NCBI GenBank assembly: GCA_021811935.1
Contig: JAKAPW010000003.1
Coordinates: 1 to 46,346, forward strand
Reading direction: 5' to 3'
Source: an archaeon
GTDB taxonomy: Archaea; Thermoproteota; Nitrososphaeria; Conexivisphaerales; DTJL01
Length of the DNA stretch: 46,346 nucleotides
A model generated the notes under the pieces. The model saw nothing but the letters and a program-made list of their open reading frames with translations. It had not been told where the DNA came from and made no database searches. Position 1 is the first letter of the stretch. Each line of letters starts with the position of its first letter. A program made the translations under genes and the position numbers. This document shows, in pieces, positions 1-8,124 of the stretch.

Positions 1-47
1 CGCAGCACACCCCTGACCCTGGCGGCGAGCTCCTTCCTGGCGTTCAT
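1..47 (-). CDS. Partial CDS running off the left edge (N-terminus MNARKELAARVRGVL...), possibly the LutB-like partner of the next gene
   Basis: ATG at 47-45 overlaps the TGA of the LUD gene (ATGA coupling). Product is guessed from gene order only. Confidence 0.35.
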   Translation of the reverse strand, partial: MNARKELAARVRGVL

Positions 48-628
48 ATCCAGCCCAGCACCATCACGCAGAGGCTGTGGGGGCCGTGGGCCCCGTAGAG
101 GAGCCTGCCTTCGATGTCGGCAGTCCTGCTGGGCCCGGAGATGAACGTCGCCACGGGCTTCCTGGCTGCGGACGCCACGTCCCTCCCCACCGCCACCATG
201 CCATCCTCCAAGCGGGGGAGTATCTTCCGGGCCGACAGGAGGACCACATGGTGCACCGGGAGCGAGGAGGCGAGCCGGAGGGAATCGTCGCAGGCCAATT
301 CGACGACCGCCCCTTCCTCCGCCACCCCGTAGGCCGCCCACGTTATCGCTAGATCGGCCTTCGAAATCACGCCGGGCGCCTCATCGGGCGCCAGCCGTTC
401 GGCGACGGCCAGCCCATCCCCCACCGCGGCCCTGGCCGCCTCTTCCGGCTCCGGCGGAAGGCCGGCGAGCACCGTGAAGGACGGGCGCCGCCTGCCCACG
501 ATTTCGCGGAGCGCCCGCTCCGTCTCTTCCCTTGTGCCCGCCACGACCGCCTCGGCATTGAGCGCGCCGAGCGACCGGACGAACGCCTCCGTCAGAGGAG
601 CGCCGCGTCGTTTCGGATGCAAATGCAC
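44..628 (-). CDS. LUD-domain protein, LutC/YkgG family
   Basis: ORF 194 aa with ITWAAYGVAEEGAVV...LSARKILPRLEDG...ISGPSRTADIEGRLLYGAHGP, typical of the LutC/YkgG LUD domain. Confidence 0.85.
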   Translation of the reverse strand: MHLHPKRRGAPLTEAFVRSLGALNAEAVVAGTREETERALREIVGRRRPSFTVLAGLPPEPEEAARAAVGDGLAVAERLAPDEAPGVISKADLAITWAAYGVAEEGAVVELACDDSLRLASSLPVHHVVLLSARKILPRLEDGMVAVGRDVASAARKPVATFISGPSRTADIEGRLLYGAHGPHSLCVMVLGWI

Positions 629-639
629 CGACGAGGTCC

Positions 640-1827
640 CTACACGTGATAAGCGTTTCTCTCGCCAGGCCCGGAAGCGCCGGCCCGCGCTGCCTTCATG
701 TGGAGCCCGTACCCCGCCCCCAACGCCACAGCCAGTCCGGCCATGACGAACCAGGCGTACCCCGGCTCACCGACGCCCATCATGGTCGAGCCCAGCCACG
801 CCGCCCCGGACCTTCCGCCCGACCTGACCGCCGCGAAATAGCCCTGGTACGCCCCCTTCCTCCCCTTGGGCGACCTTTGCGTTATCCACATCTGGGAGGG
901 GACGACGAAGAATATCTCGGCCAGGGTGATGAGCGCCATCCCCACGAAGAGGTCGGGGACGTCCCCCGACAGGCCGATCCAGGCGCAGGCGATCGCGGCC
1001 AGGGCGGAGCCGAGCAGGAGTGATGGGTACGGACCGTGGCGCCGGAGCAGCCTCATGGACGGAAGCTGCGCCGCCACTATCAGCCCCCCGCTGAAGGAGA
1101 AGAGGTAGCCGACTTCGAGGGTGCTGGCGTGCACGAAGTTTCCGGCGAAGAGCGCGAACGGTTCCAGGTCCTGGCCTATCACCAGGTAGCCGAGCAGGGA
1201 GAGCAGCAGGAAGGCGCCCACCTCGGCCCCGGGCCTTGAGCTCTGCTTCTCCTTCTGGAGGTGGTAGGTCCCCTCCGCCATGAATGCCGAAAGCGCCAGG
1301 CCGACGACGGAGGTGAGCGCGCTCATGAGGAAGAGCTGCGCGTATCCGATGTAGGCCACGAGCAGCCCCCCTATGGCGGGGCCCAACGCGAAGCCGAGGT
1401 TCCCCGCCATGACCAGCAGGGAGAAGCCGGTGACCGTGTCCGACCTGTCGTCCGCGACGAGGGCGGCGCTGGGGGCGGAAGAGAGCCCCCGGAGGACGGA
1501 GAAGAGCGGGTAGGTGACTATTATCAGTTCGGTGGGGGCCGTCGCATGTATGAGGAACGCCATGTATATGGCCCCGGCCGCGGAGAACACGTAGCCGAGC
1601 GCCATAGCCCGCTTCGGTCCGATGCGGTCCGCCAGGAACCCCGAGAGGACCTGCGACACCAGGCCCGCGAGCCCCTGGAGCAGGTACATCAGCCCGACCA
1701 GTGGGAGGGAGGTGCCGCGTTCCACGGTCAGGTAGAGCGCGAGGAAGGGGATGGTGGACGAGAACCCCACGGTGGTCAGGACGCGGGCGGCCGCAAGGAG
1801 CCTGACGTTCCTGGATACGGTCCCCAT
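640..1827 (-). CDS. MFS transporter
   Basis: About 12 hydrophobic segments; GFLADRIGPKRAMALGYVFSA loop 2-3 MFS signature. Start moved to internal ATG (MGTVSRN). Confidence 0.85.
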   Translation of the reverse strand: MGTVSRNVRLLAAARVLTTVGFSSTIPFLALYLTVERGTSLPLVGLMYLLQGLAGLVSQVLSGFLADRIGPKRAMALGYVFSAAGAIYMAFLIHATAPTELIIVTYPLFSVLRGLSSAPSAALVADDRSDTVTGFSLLVMAGNLGFALGPAIGGLLVAYIGYAQLFLMSALTSVVGLALSAFMAEGTYHLQKEKQSSRPGAEVGAFLLLSLLGYLVIGQDLEPFALFAGNFVHASTLEVGYLFSFSGGLIVAAQLPSMRLLRRHGPYPSLLLGSALAAIACAWIGLSGDVPDLFVGMALITLAEIFFVVPSQMWITQRSPKGRKGAYQGYFAAVRSGGRSGAAWLGSTMMGVGEPGYAWFVMAGLAVALGAGYGLHMKAARAGASGPGERNAYHV

Positions 1828-1876
1828 CGGCGTCCCCCCACCCTCCGTCCAGAAATAGGTGGCGGCCGCCGCACCC

Positions 1877-1886
1877 TTTTTATAAA
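1877..1886 (+). promoter_or_regulatory. Archaeal TATA box for apt
   Basis: TTTTTATAAA ~25 nt upstream of the GTG start at 1907, consistent with a leaderless transcript. Confidence 0.6.
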
Positions 1887-1906
1887 CGCCAGGGGGAACG
1901 AATGGA

Positions 1907-2461
1907 GTGAATTTTTCCAGCCCGGATGAACTCAAGCGACTCATCAGGCAGCTCCCGGACTACCCCGTGAAGGACGTGATATTCCTGGACATAACCCCGC
2001 TCTTCAGGGACAGGGATGCGATGAGGTACGCGATAAGGACCCAGGCGGAGGCCTTCGCCGGCAGAGGGGTGGACGCGGTGGCGGGGGTCGAGGCGCGCGG
2101 GTTCATAGTGGGCGCCCCCCTGGCCTACGAGCTGGGGGTCGGGTTCGTCCCCGTGAGGAAGCCGGGGAAGCTCCCCTGGAGGAAGCGGAGGGTCGACTAC
2201 AAGCTCGAATATGGCGAGGAGGCAGTAGAGGTCCACGAAGACGCCTTTTCAGGGGGCCAGCGCGTCCTGCTGGTCGACGACCTGCTGGCTACCGGTGGCA
2301 CGGCCGCAGCGGCAGCCTCCCTCATCGAAGGGCTGGGCGCCAAGGTCGCGGCCATATCCTTCGTGGTGGAGCTCGCCCACCTCGAGGGGAGAAAGAAGCT
2401 GGCCGGCTACGACGTCCATTCGCTGGTGAGATACGAGAAGAAGGGCGGCCGGCTGGTGTAG
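1907..2461 (+). CDS. apt: Adenine phosphoribosyltransferase-like protein
   Basis: GVEARGFIVGAPLAYELGVGFVPVRKPGKLPW and PRPP motif VLLVDDLLATGGT. Confidence 0.9.
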   Translation: MNFSSPDELKRLIRQLPDYPVKDVIFLDITPLFRDRDAMRYAIRTQAEAFAGRGVDAVAGVEARGFIVGAPLAYELGVGFVPVRKPGKLPWRKRRVDYKLEYGEEAVEVHEDAFSGGQRVLLVDDLLATGGTAAAAASLIEGLGAKVAAISFVVELAHLEGRKKLAGYDVHSLVRYEKKGGRLV

Positions 2462-2462
2462 C

Positions 2463-3218
2463 TCAGGCGGATATCAGCACCTCGCCGCCGATGCCCGCGG
2501 CCCCTCTCAGGGGCGAGGAGACTTCCACCAGGCCCGAGCTCCCCACCACCAGCCCGGTCCCCTGGATGGATTCGTACGACCCGTGCAGCGACAGGCGGAG
2601 GCTCGAACCGGAGGCCTTTACCTCGAAGCTGATCCTCCCTCCGGCCCACGCGGCGAACTCGCCTCCGTCCAGGTTCAGGATCGCGTTCCCGAAGCGGTCC
2701 ACGTGCAGCACCGTGGCGCGGATGCCGCCTGTCGAAAACTCCGGCTTTGGAAGGGAGAGCTCCACCAGCCCCCGGGCCGGCGGCCCCACCTCTTCGAACG
2801 GGTAGCCTTCGACCAGGTGGGCGGCGGCGGGGGCGAAGACGTCCCTTCCGTCGAACGTCCCGCCCCTCCTCGCCACCAGCCTCTCCGACTCGATGCTCCT
2901 GGCCTCGAGGATGACGTGGGAGTTGGCCGCCTCCCACATCAGCCCGTTGTCAGGACCGACGAACAACGACCTCTTCGTCCTTATGGCGACGCACCTCCTC
3001 CCTCCGCCCACGCCGGGGTCCACCACCGCCACGGCCGTGGAGCCGGCGGGGAGGTATTTCGCCGCCTGCCAGAGGACGAAAGCGCCCGTCCGCACGTCGA
3101 AGGGAGGGACGGTGTGAGTTATGTCGACTATCTCTTCGTCCGTTATCGACCTGATCACCGACTTGACCTGGAAGACGTACTGGTCGTCGAGCCCGAAGTC
3201 GGTGAGCAGCGCTATCAC
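2463..3218 (-). CDS. SAM hydroxide adenosyltransferase (DUF62 / SAM hydrolase family)
   Basis: VIALLTDFGLDDQYVFQVKSVIRSI...IVDITHTVPPFDVRTGAF...VVDPGVGGGRRCVAI...GPDNGLM are family hallmarks. GTG start chosen. Confidence 0.88.
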   Translation of the reverse strand: MIALLTDFGLDDQYVFQVKSVIRSITDEEIVDITHTVPPFDVRTGAFVLWQAAKYLPAGSTAVAVVDPGVGGGRRCVAIRTKRSLFVGPDNGLMWEAANSHVILEARSIESERLVARRGGTFDGRDVFAPAAAHLVEGYPFEEVGPPARGLVELSLPKPEFSTGGIRATVLHVDRFGNAILNLDGGEFAAWAGGRISFEVKASGSSLRLSLHGSYESIQGTGLVVGSSGLVEVSSPLRGAAGIGGEVLISA

Positions 3219-3274
3219 GCCTAGCACTCTCCGAAGGCCCGCCGGATATAAGCCTAAAAGGGGAGGTGCCCGCC

Positions 3275-4084
3275 GTGCCACAGATGCAGCTGCAAGACGC
3301 GTTCGACCTGTCCATACGCCTGTCGGGCCTGAAGGAGGTCCCGGCCGACAGCGCGGTCCACGTCCCGGGGGAGTCCTCCAGGCCCCTGGCGGTGATAGAC
3401 GCGGACGTCCCCGAGTTGATACTCGCCAGGGAGCTGGGGTGCGACGGCGTGATCGCCCACCATCCCCTGGGCTCGGCCAGGGTCAGGTTCCACGAAGTGA
3501 TGAAGAGGCACAACGACTTCCTTTCGGAGGCGGGCGTCTTGGATGCGGGGGGCGTGGTGAAGGAGCTGATGCAGAAGGCCATGGTGAAGGCGCACACGGG
3601 GGTATACGGCCAGGTGGTCGGGGCGGCCCGCGAGCTGAAGATCCCGCTGATGAACGTCCACCTCCCGTGCGACGAGATAGGCCGCCGGATGATGCAGCTG
3701 GCGATCGACTCCTCCGGCCCGGCCGTTTCGGACGCGGTCGCCTCGCTTGCCTCGCTTCCCGAATTCGCGGCCTCGGAGGTCAAGCCGGTGGTCGTCCACG
3801 GCGACCCTGCGTCCAGGAGGGGGAGGACGGTCCTGGCCATGGCGGCGGGGACGAACGGAGGCTATGCCATAGCCAAGAAATACTTCACGGGCGGGGTGGA
3901 GACGCTGGTGTACATGCACATAGACTATGACGAGCTGAAGAAGGTGAAGGAGGACGTAGGGCTGGAGGGGAAGAACCTGGTCCTCCTGGGGCATCAGCCC
4001 GGGGACTCCGTCGGGATAAACGCGTACCTGAAGGAGCTGGGCGGGCACGGCGTCCGGCCGGTAAGGGTGGGGATCACCGGATAG
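3275..4084 (+). CDS. NIF3-like (DUF34) dinuclear-metal protein
   Basis: CDGVIAHHPLGSARVRF, MNVHLPCDEIGRRMM, MHIDYDELKKVKE, LVLLGHQPGDSVGIN resemble archaeal Nif3-like proteins. Confidence 0.7.
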   Translation: MPQMQLQDAFDLSIRLSGLKEVPADSAVHVPGESSRPLAVIDADVPELILARELGCDGVIAHHPLGSARVRFHEVMKRHNDFLSEAGVLDAGGVVKELMQKAMVKAHTGVYGQVVGAARELKIPLMNVHLPCDEIGRRMMQLAIDSSGPAVSDAVASLASLPEFAASEVKPVVVHGDPASRRGRTVLAMAAGTNGGYAIAKKYFTGGVETLVYMHIDYDELKKVKEDVGLEGKNLVLLGHQPGDSVGINAYLKELGGHGVRPVRVGITG

Positions 4085-4106
4085 GCGGGCGAAAGGGACG
4101 AAATAC

Positions 4107-4748
4107 ATGGACGCGGCCTCGATGCGCGAAGAGGAGAGGAAGGCCGAGGAAGCGGGATACTCCAGGCTGCTCATGATGGAGAACGCCGGGAGGGCCGTGG
4201 CCGACGCCGTCCTGGAGGTCTATGATGGCGCCTTCGAGCCCCGCGTGCTGGCGGTCTGCGGGACGGGGAACAACGGCGGCGACTGCGTCGCGGCGGCCAG
4301 GCACCTGTCGCCGGTGGCGCGCGTCGACGCGATACTGCTTGGGGACGAAGCCAAGACGGAAGAGGCCAGGTATCAGTGGTCGGTGGCACGGAAGGCCGGG
4401 GGGCTGACCGTCCACAGGGCGGCAGACGCTGCCTCCGTCAGGCGGCTCGGCCGGCTCTTCTCCTCCGCGGACGTGATACTCGACGGCGTGCTCGGGACCG
4501 GAATCGGGGGGAGGGTGCGCGACCCGGCCGCGACCGCGATAAGGCTGACGAACGATTCGGCGGCCCTCGTCGTCGCCCTGGACGTCCCTTCCGGGCTGGA
4601 CCCGGACACGGGGAGGGACTCCGGCGTTGTGGTCAGGGCGGGGATCACGGTGACGTTCCATGCCCCGAAGCCCGGCCTGGCCGCCAGGCGGGACGCGTGC
4701 GGGAAGGTGCTGGTGAGGGGGATAGGGCTCCCCCGGTCCTGGACATGA
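4107..4748 (+). CDS. nnrE: NAD(P)H-hydrate epimerase (YjeF_N domain, stand-alone)
   Basis: MENAGRAVADAV, CGTGNNGGDCVAAARHL, ILDGVLGTGIGGRVR, ALDVPSGLDPDTG, VTFHAPKPGL. Confidence 0.85.
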   Translation: MDAASMREEERKAEEAGYSRLLMMENAGRAVADAVLEVYDGAFEPRVLAVCGTGNNGGDCVAAARHLSPVARVDAILLGDEAKTEEARYQWSVARKAGGLTVHRAADAASVRRLGRLFSSADVILDGVLGTGIGGRVRDPAATAIRLTNDSAALVVALDVPSGLDPDTGRDSGVVVRAGITVTFHAPKPGLAARRDACGKVLVRGIGLPRSWT

Positions 4749-4755
4749 GTGGGGC

Positions 4756-5526
4756 TCAGAAGATCCCGAAGTAGAGGCCGACGGCCAGGAGCACGACCAC
4801 GGAGTATCCCATCATCAGGCCCCACACGTTCCTCCTCCACACGAATATCTTCCTGCCGTCCAGTATGCCGAGGGGGACGAGGTTGAAGACGGCGATGAAA
4901 GAATTGAGCATGTAGGCGGGCACTATGAGGGGGGCGATCAAGACCACCGGGAGCAGGACGGCGGACATCGCTATGTTGACGACGGGGCCCCACATCGCTA
5001 TCCTTCCCATCGTCGCGTCGTCGGCCGAGCCGAAGATCATGGTGGCGCCCGGCGCTATCACCTTCAGGAAGGGGCTGAATATCGATATCACGGTAAAAAT
5101 GACCCCCGTGAGGTTGAGCCGGAACTCGGCCCACAGCCCGTGCAGGTTGGCGGAGTACTTGTGCGCGTACTCGTGGAGGACGAAGGAGGCGACGAAGAGC
5201 GAGCCGTTGACGACGAGCGCCAGGTTCAGCGGCGTCGAAGACGGATAGTACTGCAGGAGTATCGACAGGCCGACCAGCCAGACGAGCGCCATCCCTCCCA
5301 GGAGGGAAAGGGCCTCCCTCCGCCCCACCCTGCCCGGCCTGAAGGTGGGAGTGAAGGAAACGTCGCCGTCCGCGGTGCTGGCATAGCCTCCCCTGGGCGG
5401 GCGGGCCACCGCGTACATGGGGCAGAAGTGGTTCTCCGGTATCCTGTGCTCCCCGCAGTAGTTTTCGCCGCAGTACGAGCACCTGAAGGGGAAAGGCTCC
5501 TCGGTGTCGCAGTAGTGGCACTTCAC
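4756..5526 (-). CDS. AN1-type zinc finger fused to a site-2-protease (M50) family metallopeptidase
   Basis: N-terminal CHYCDTEEPFPFRCSYCGENYCGEHRIPENHFCP (AN1-like), then membrane protein with HEYAHKYSA (HExxH) and NLVPLGILDGRKI (M50 LDG motif). Confidence 0.85.
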   Translation of the reverse strand: MKCHYCDTEEPFPFRCSYCGENYCGEHRIPENHFCPMYAVARPPRGGYASTADGDVSFTPTFRPGRVGRREALSLLGGMALVWLVGLSILLQYYPSSTPLNLALVVNGSLFVASFVLHEYAHKYSANLHGLWAEFRLNLTGVIFTVISIFSPFLKVIAPGATMIFGSADDATMGRIAMWGPVVNIAMSAVLLPVVLIAPLIVPAYMLNSFIAVFNLVPLGILDGRKIFVWRRNVWGLMMGYSVVVLLAVGLYFGIF

Positions 5527-5567
5527 GGCGGTTTCACTTCCACGGCTTCACTTTAAACGTTGCCGGT

Positions 5568-7760
5568 TTACTCGCTGTCTATGAAGTCGCTCGCCGGAGG
5601 CACGTCCTCGGGGAGGCCCTTCCTCTTCCTCACCTGGGATATTATCTGCTTCTGTATCGACGTCGGGACGGGCTGCCAGGACTTGAAGTGGATGTTCCAC
5701 ATCGCCTTCCCCGCCGTGGCGCCCCTCATCACTTCGCTCAGGTCGAATGTCTCGGCCGCGGGTATCTCCCCCTCCACTATCGCGAGCACCTCCTTCTGCT
5801 CTATGTTCAGCAGCTTGCCTCTCTTGCTCGAGAGGACGCCCGCGACGGCGCCTATCTGGTCCACGCCGCACTTCACCTCTATCCCCTGTATCGGCTCCAG
5901 CAGCGTGGGGCGGGCGCTGAGCATGGCGCCGAGGACGGCCCTCCTCGCCGCGGGCATAAGCTGCGCATAGGTCCTGTGCGCGGGGTCTTCGTGGGGGACG
6001 AAGTGGTGGACTATCACCTTCACCCCCCTGCAGAACTCGTAGGCCAGCGGGCCGTTGTTCATGACGTCCTCGAACCCTGCCCTCAGCGAATCCATGGATT
6101 CCTGCATGAACTGGACGCCCTTGGTCTGGTCCAGGAGCATGTTCCCCTTTTCGTCCACCGCGGCGACGCTCCTGGCCTCGTCGGAGTCCCAGCCCATGTC
6201 GCGGAGCATCTTCGCGATCCCCTTCTTGTCGGCCGTCTCGCTTATCTCTCCCAGCCTTATCTTGGCCACTATCTGTTCCGACAGCGGCTCCACCCTGACG
6301 TACACCTTGTTGTGCCTGTTGGGGCTCTTCGACATTATGGGGCCGGCCTTGGCCTGTATGGTCTCCCTGTAGTTGATCAGAGGCGGGCTCGTTACTATGT
6401 CAAGGCCCTGCTGCTGCAGCATCGTGGTCGCTATCTCCAGGTGCAGCACCCCCATCCCGGCCATGAGCGTCTCCCCCGATTCTTCGTTTATCCTGATTAT
6501 CAGGTTGGGGTCCTCCACGTGCATCCTCTGCAGCCCCTCGACCAGCTTCGGGAGGTCCCTCGGGTTCTTCGCCTCGACGGCCACGGTGACCACGGGCTCC
6601 GACACGTACTTTATCCCCTCGAAGGCGGTCAGCCCTTTGATGGATGAGAGCGTCTCGCCGGACCGGGCGGCCTCCAGGCCGAGCAGCGCCGGGATGTTGC
6701 CGGACGGGAGCGCCCCGACCATCTCCCTGACGTTGCCCATGTACATGTTCACGCTCTGCACCCTTCCCTGGACCTTCCCGTCGATCAGGTAGACCGAATC
6801 GCCGTCCCTTACCGTGCCGCTGAAGAGCCTCCCCGTCGCGACCAGCCCCGCCTGGGGGTCGACCACGACGTTGGTGACCATCATGACTATGGGACCGTTT
6901 TCGTCGCACTTGATGAGGGCCTGCCCGACTTCGCTGCTTATGTCCCCCTTCCATATCTTGGGTATCCTGTAGGACTGGGCCAGCTGCGGAGGCGGGTGGT
7001 GCATTATCACCATGGTCAGTATGGCCTCGTGCAGCGGGGACTTCTCGGCCAGGGTCTTCGGGTCGCCCGTCGTGTAGGCCTCATATACGTCCTTGAACCC
7101 CATGCCGTTCCTCTTCGCCATGTTGAAGTTGAACCCCCACTTGTCCTTGGAGCTGCCGAAGGCCACGCTGTTCTCCTGTATGCTGACCTTCCACTTGTCC
7201 CTGAACTCGGGCTCGGCGTAGAGGTTGACCAGGTTGTTGAATTCGCCGATTATCCCGGCCAGCCAGGTCTGCATCCTGTCCGGCGTCAGTCTCAGCTCCT
7301 TGACCAGCCTGTCTATCTTGTTGATGTAGAGGACGGGCCGGACCCTTTCCTCAAGGGCCTGCCTGGTCACCGTCTCCGTCTGCGTCATGACGCCCTCCAC
7401 GGAGTCGACCACCACGACCGCGCCGTCTATGGCCCTGAGGCTCCTGGTCACCTTGCCAGTGAAGTCGATGTGGCCAGGGGTGTCTATCATGTTGAAGACG
7501 TAGGGCTTCCCGTCGTGCTCGTAGTGGAGGGTGACGTTCGCCGCCTTTATCGTCATCTGCCTCTGCTGCTCGAGCTCCATGTAGTCCAGGGCCAGGGCCT
7601 GCCCCGCCACGCTGGGGCTGAGCATGCCGCAGGCCGCCAGGAGCGAGTCGGAGGTGGTGGTCTTCCCGTGGTCGACGTGTGCTATCACGCCGAAGTTCCT
7701 GATCTGCTCCTTGTCGGAAATTATCTTCAGTGCTTCCGTGGTGGACTTAAAACGCGGCAA
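5568..7760 (-). CDS. fusA: Translation elongation factor aEF-2
   Basis: GVIAHVDHGKTTTSDSLLAACG, DTPGHIDFTGKVTRSLRAIDG, NKIDR, C-terminal HFVPHEDPAHRTYAQ and IRKRKGL-type end. TTG start (LPRFKSTTEALKII) preferred over the 784-aa ORF. Confidence 0.93.
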   Translation of the reverse strand: MPRFKSTTEALKIISDKEQIRNFGVIAHVDHGKTTTSDSLLAACGMLSPSVAGQALALDYMELEQQRQMTIKAANVTLHYEHDGKPYVFNMIDTPGHIDFTGKVTRSLRAIDGAVVVVDSVEGVMTQTETVTRQALEERVRPVLYINKIDRLVKELRLTPDRMQTWLAGIIGEFNNLVNLYAEPEFRDKWKVSIQENSVAFGSSKDKWGFNFNMAKRNGMGFKDVYEAYTTGDPKTLAEKSPLHEAILTMVIMHHPPPQLAQSYRIPKIWKGDISSEVGQALIKCDENGPIVMMVTNVVVDPQAGLVATGRLFSGTVRDGDSVYLIDGKVQGRVQSVNMYMGNVREMVGALPSGNIPALLGLEAARSGETLSSIKGLTAFEGIKYVSEPVVTVAVEAKNPRDLPKLVEGLQRMHVEDPNLIIRINEESGETLMAGMGVLHLEIATTMLQQQGLDIVTSPPLINYRETIQAKAGPIMSKSPNRHNKVYVRVEPLSEQIVAKIRLGEISETADKKGIAKMLRDMGWDSDEARSVAAVDEKGNMLLDQTKGVQFMQESMDSLRAGFEDVMNNGPLAYEFCRGVKVIVHHFVPHEDPAHRTYAQLMPAARRAVLGAMLSARPTLLEPIQGIEVKCGVDQIGAVAGVLSSKRGKLLNIEQKEVLAIVEGEIPAAETFDLSEVMRGATAGKAMWNIHFKSWQPVPTSIQKQIISQVRKRKGLPEDVPPASDFIDSE

Positions 7761-7783
7761 GATGCAGCATCCTCCCTCGATAT

Positions 7784-7800
7784 CCTTTGTTGGACAAAGG
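7784..7800 (-). promoter_or_regulatory. Hairpin in the fusA 5' leader
   Basis: CCTTTG-TTGGA-CAAAGG perfect 6-bp stem between the putative TATA (minus CCTTAAATG, ~7820) and the SD-like GAGGGAGG near the TTG start. Confidence 0.35.
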
Positions 7801-7920
7801 CCCCTTGGGCACGCATTTAAGGCTTTGCGACGCGCGCTCGCGCTCTCGTCCTGCGGAGGTCGAAGGTTGCTCGTGGGGCGCCCGCCAACGCTTAATAGCA
7901 CCCGCGACGTAACGTATGTC

Positions 7921-8124
7921 ATGACGGAAAAGCCCTGGATGAAACAGGAGAAGGGCGAGCCGGTCCCGTTCTTCGACCAGGACGTCTGGTGCCCGAAGTG
8001 TGAAAAGGAGACGAAGCACAGGCTCGCGAGCCCCGGCTACGAAACGCCGTCTCCGTACTTCGGAGGGCGCTTTTTCATGCCGGCCGTGCTGGAGTGCCAG
8101 GCCTGCAAGGTGAAGCACACCTAA
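7921..8124 (+). CDS. Small zinc-ribbon-like protein (67 aa)
   Basis: MTEKPWMKQEKGEPVPFFDQDVWCPKCEKETKHRL...LECQACKVKHT with two CxxC pairs; upstream TATA-like CTTAATAG. Confidence 0.65.
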   Translation: MTEKPWMKQEKGEPVPFFDQDVWCPKCEKETKHRLASPGYETPSPYFGGRFFMPAVLECQACKVKHT

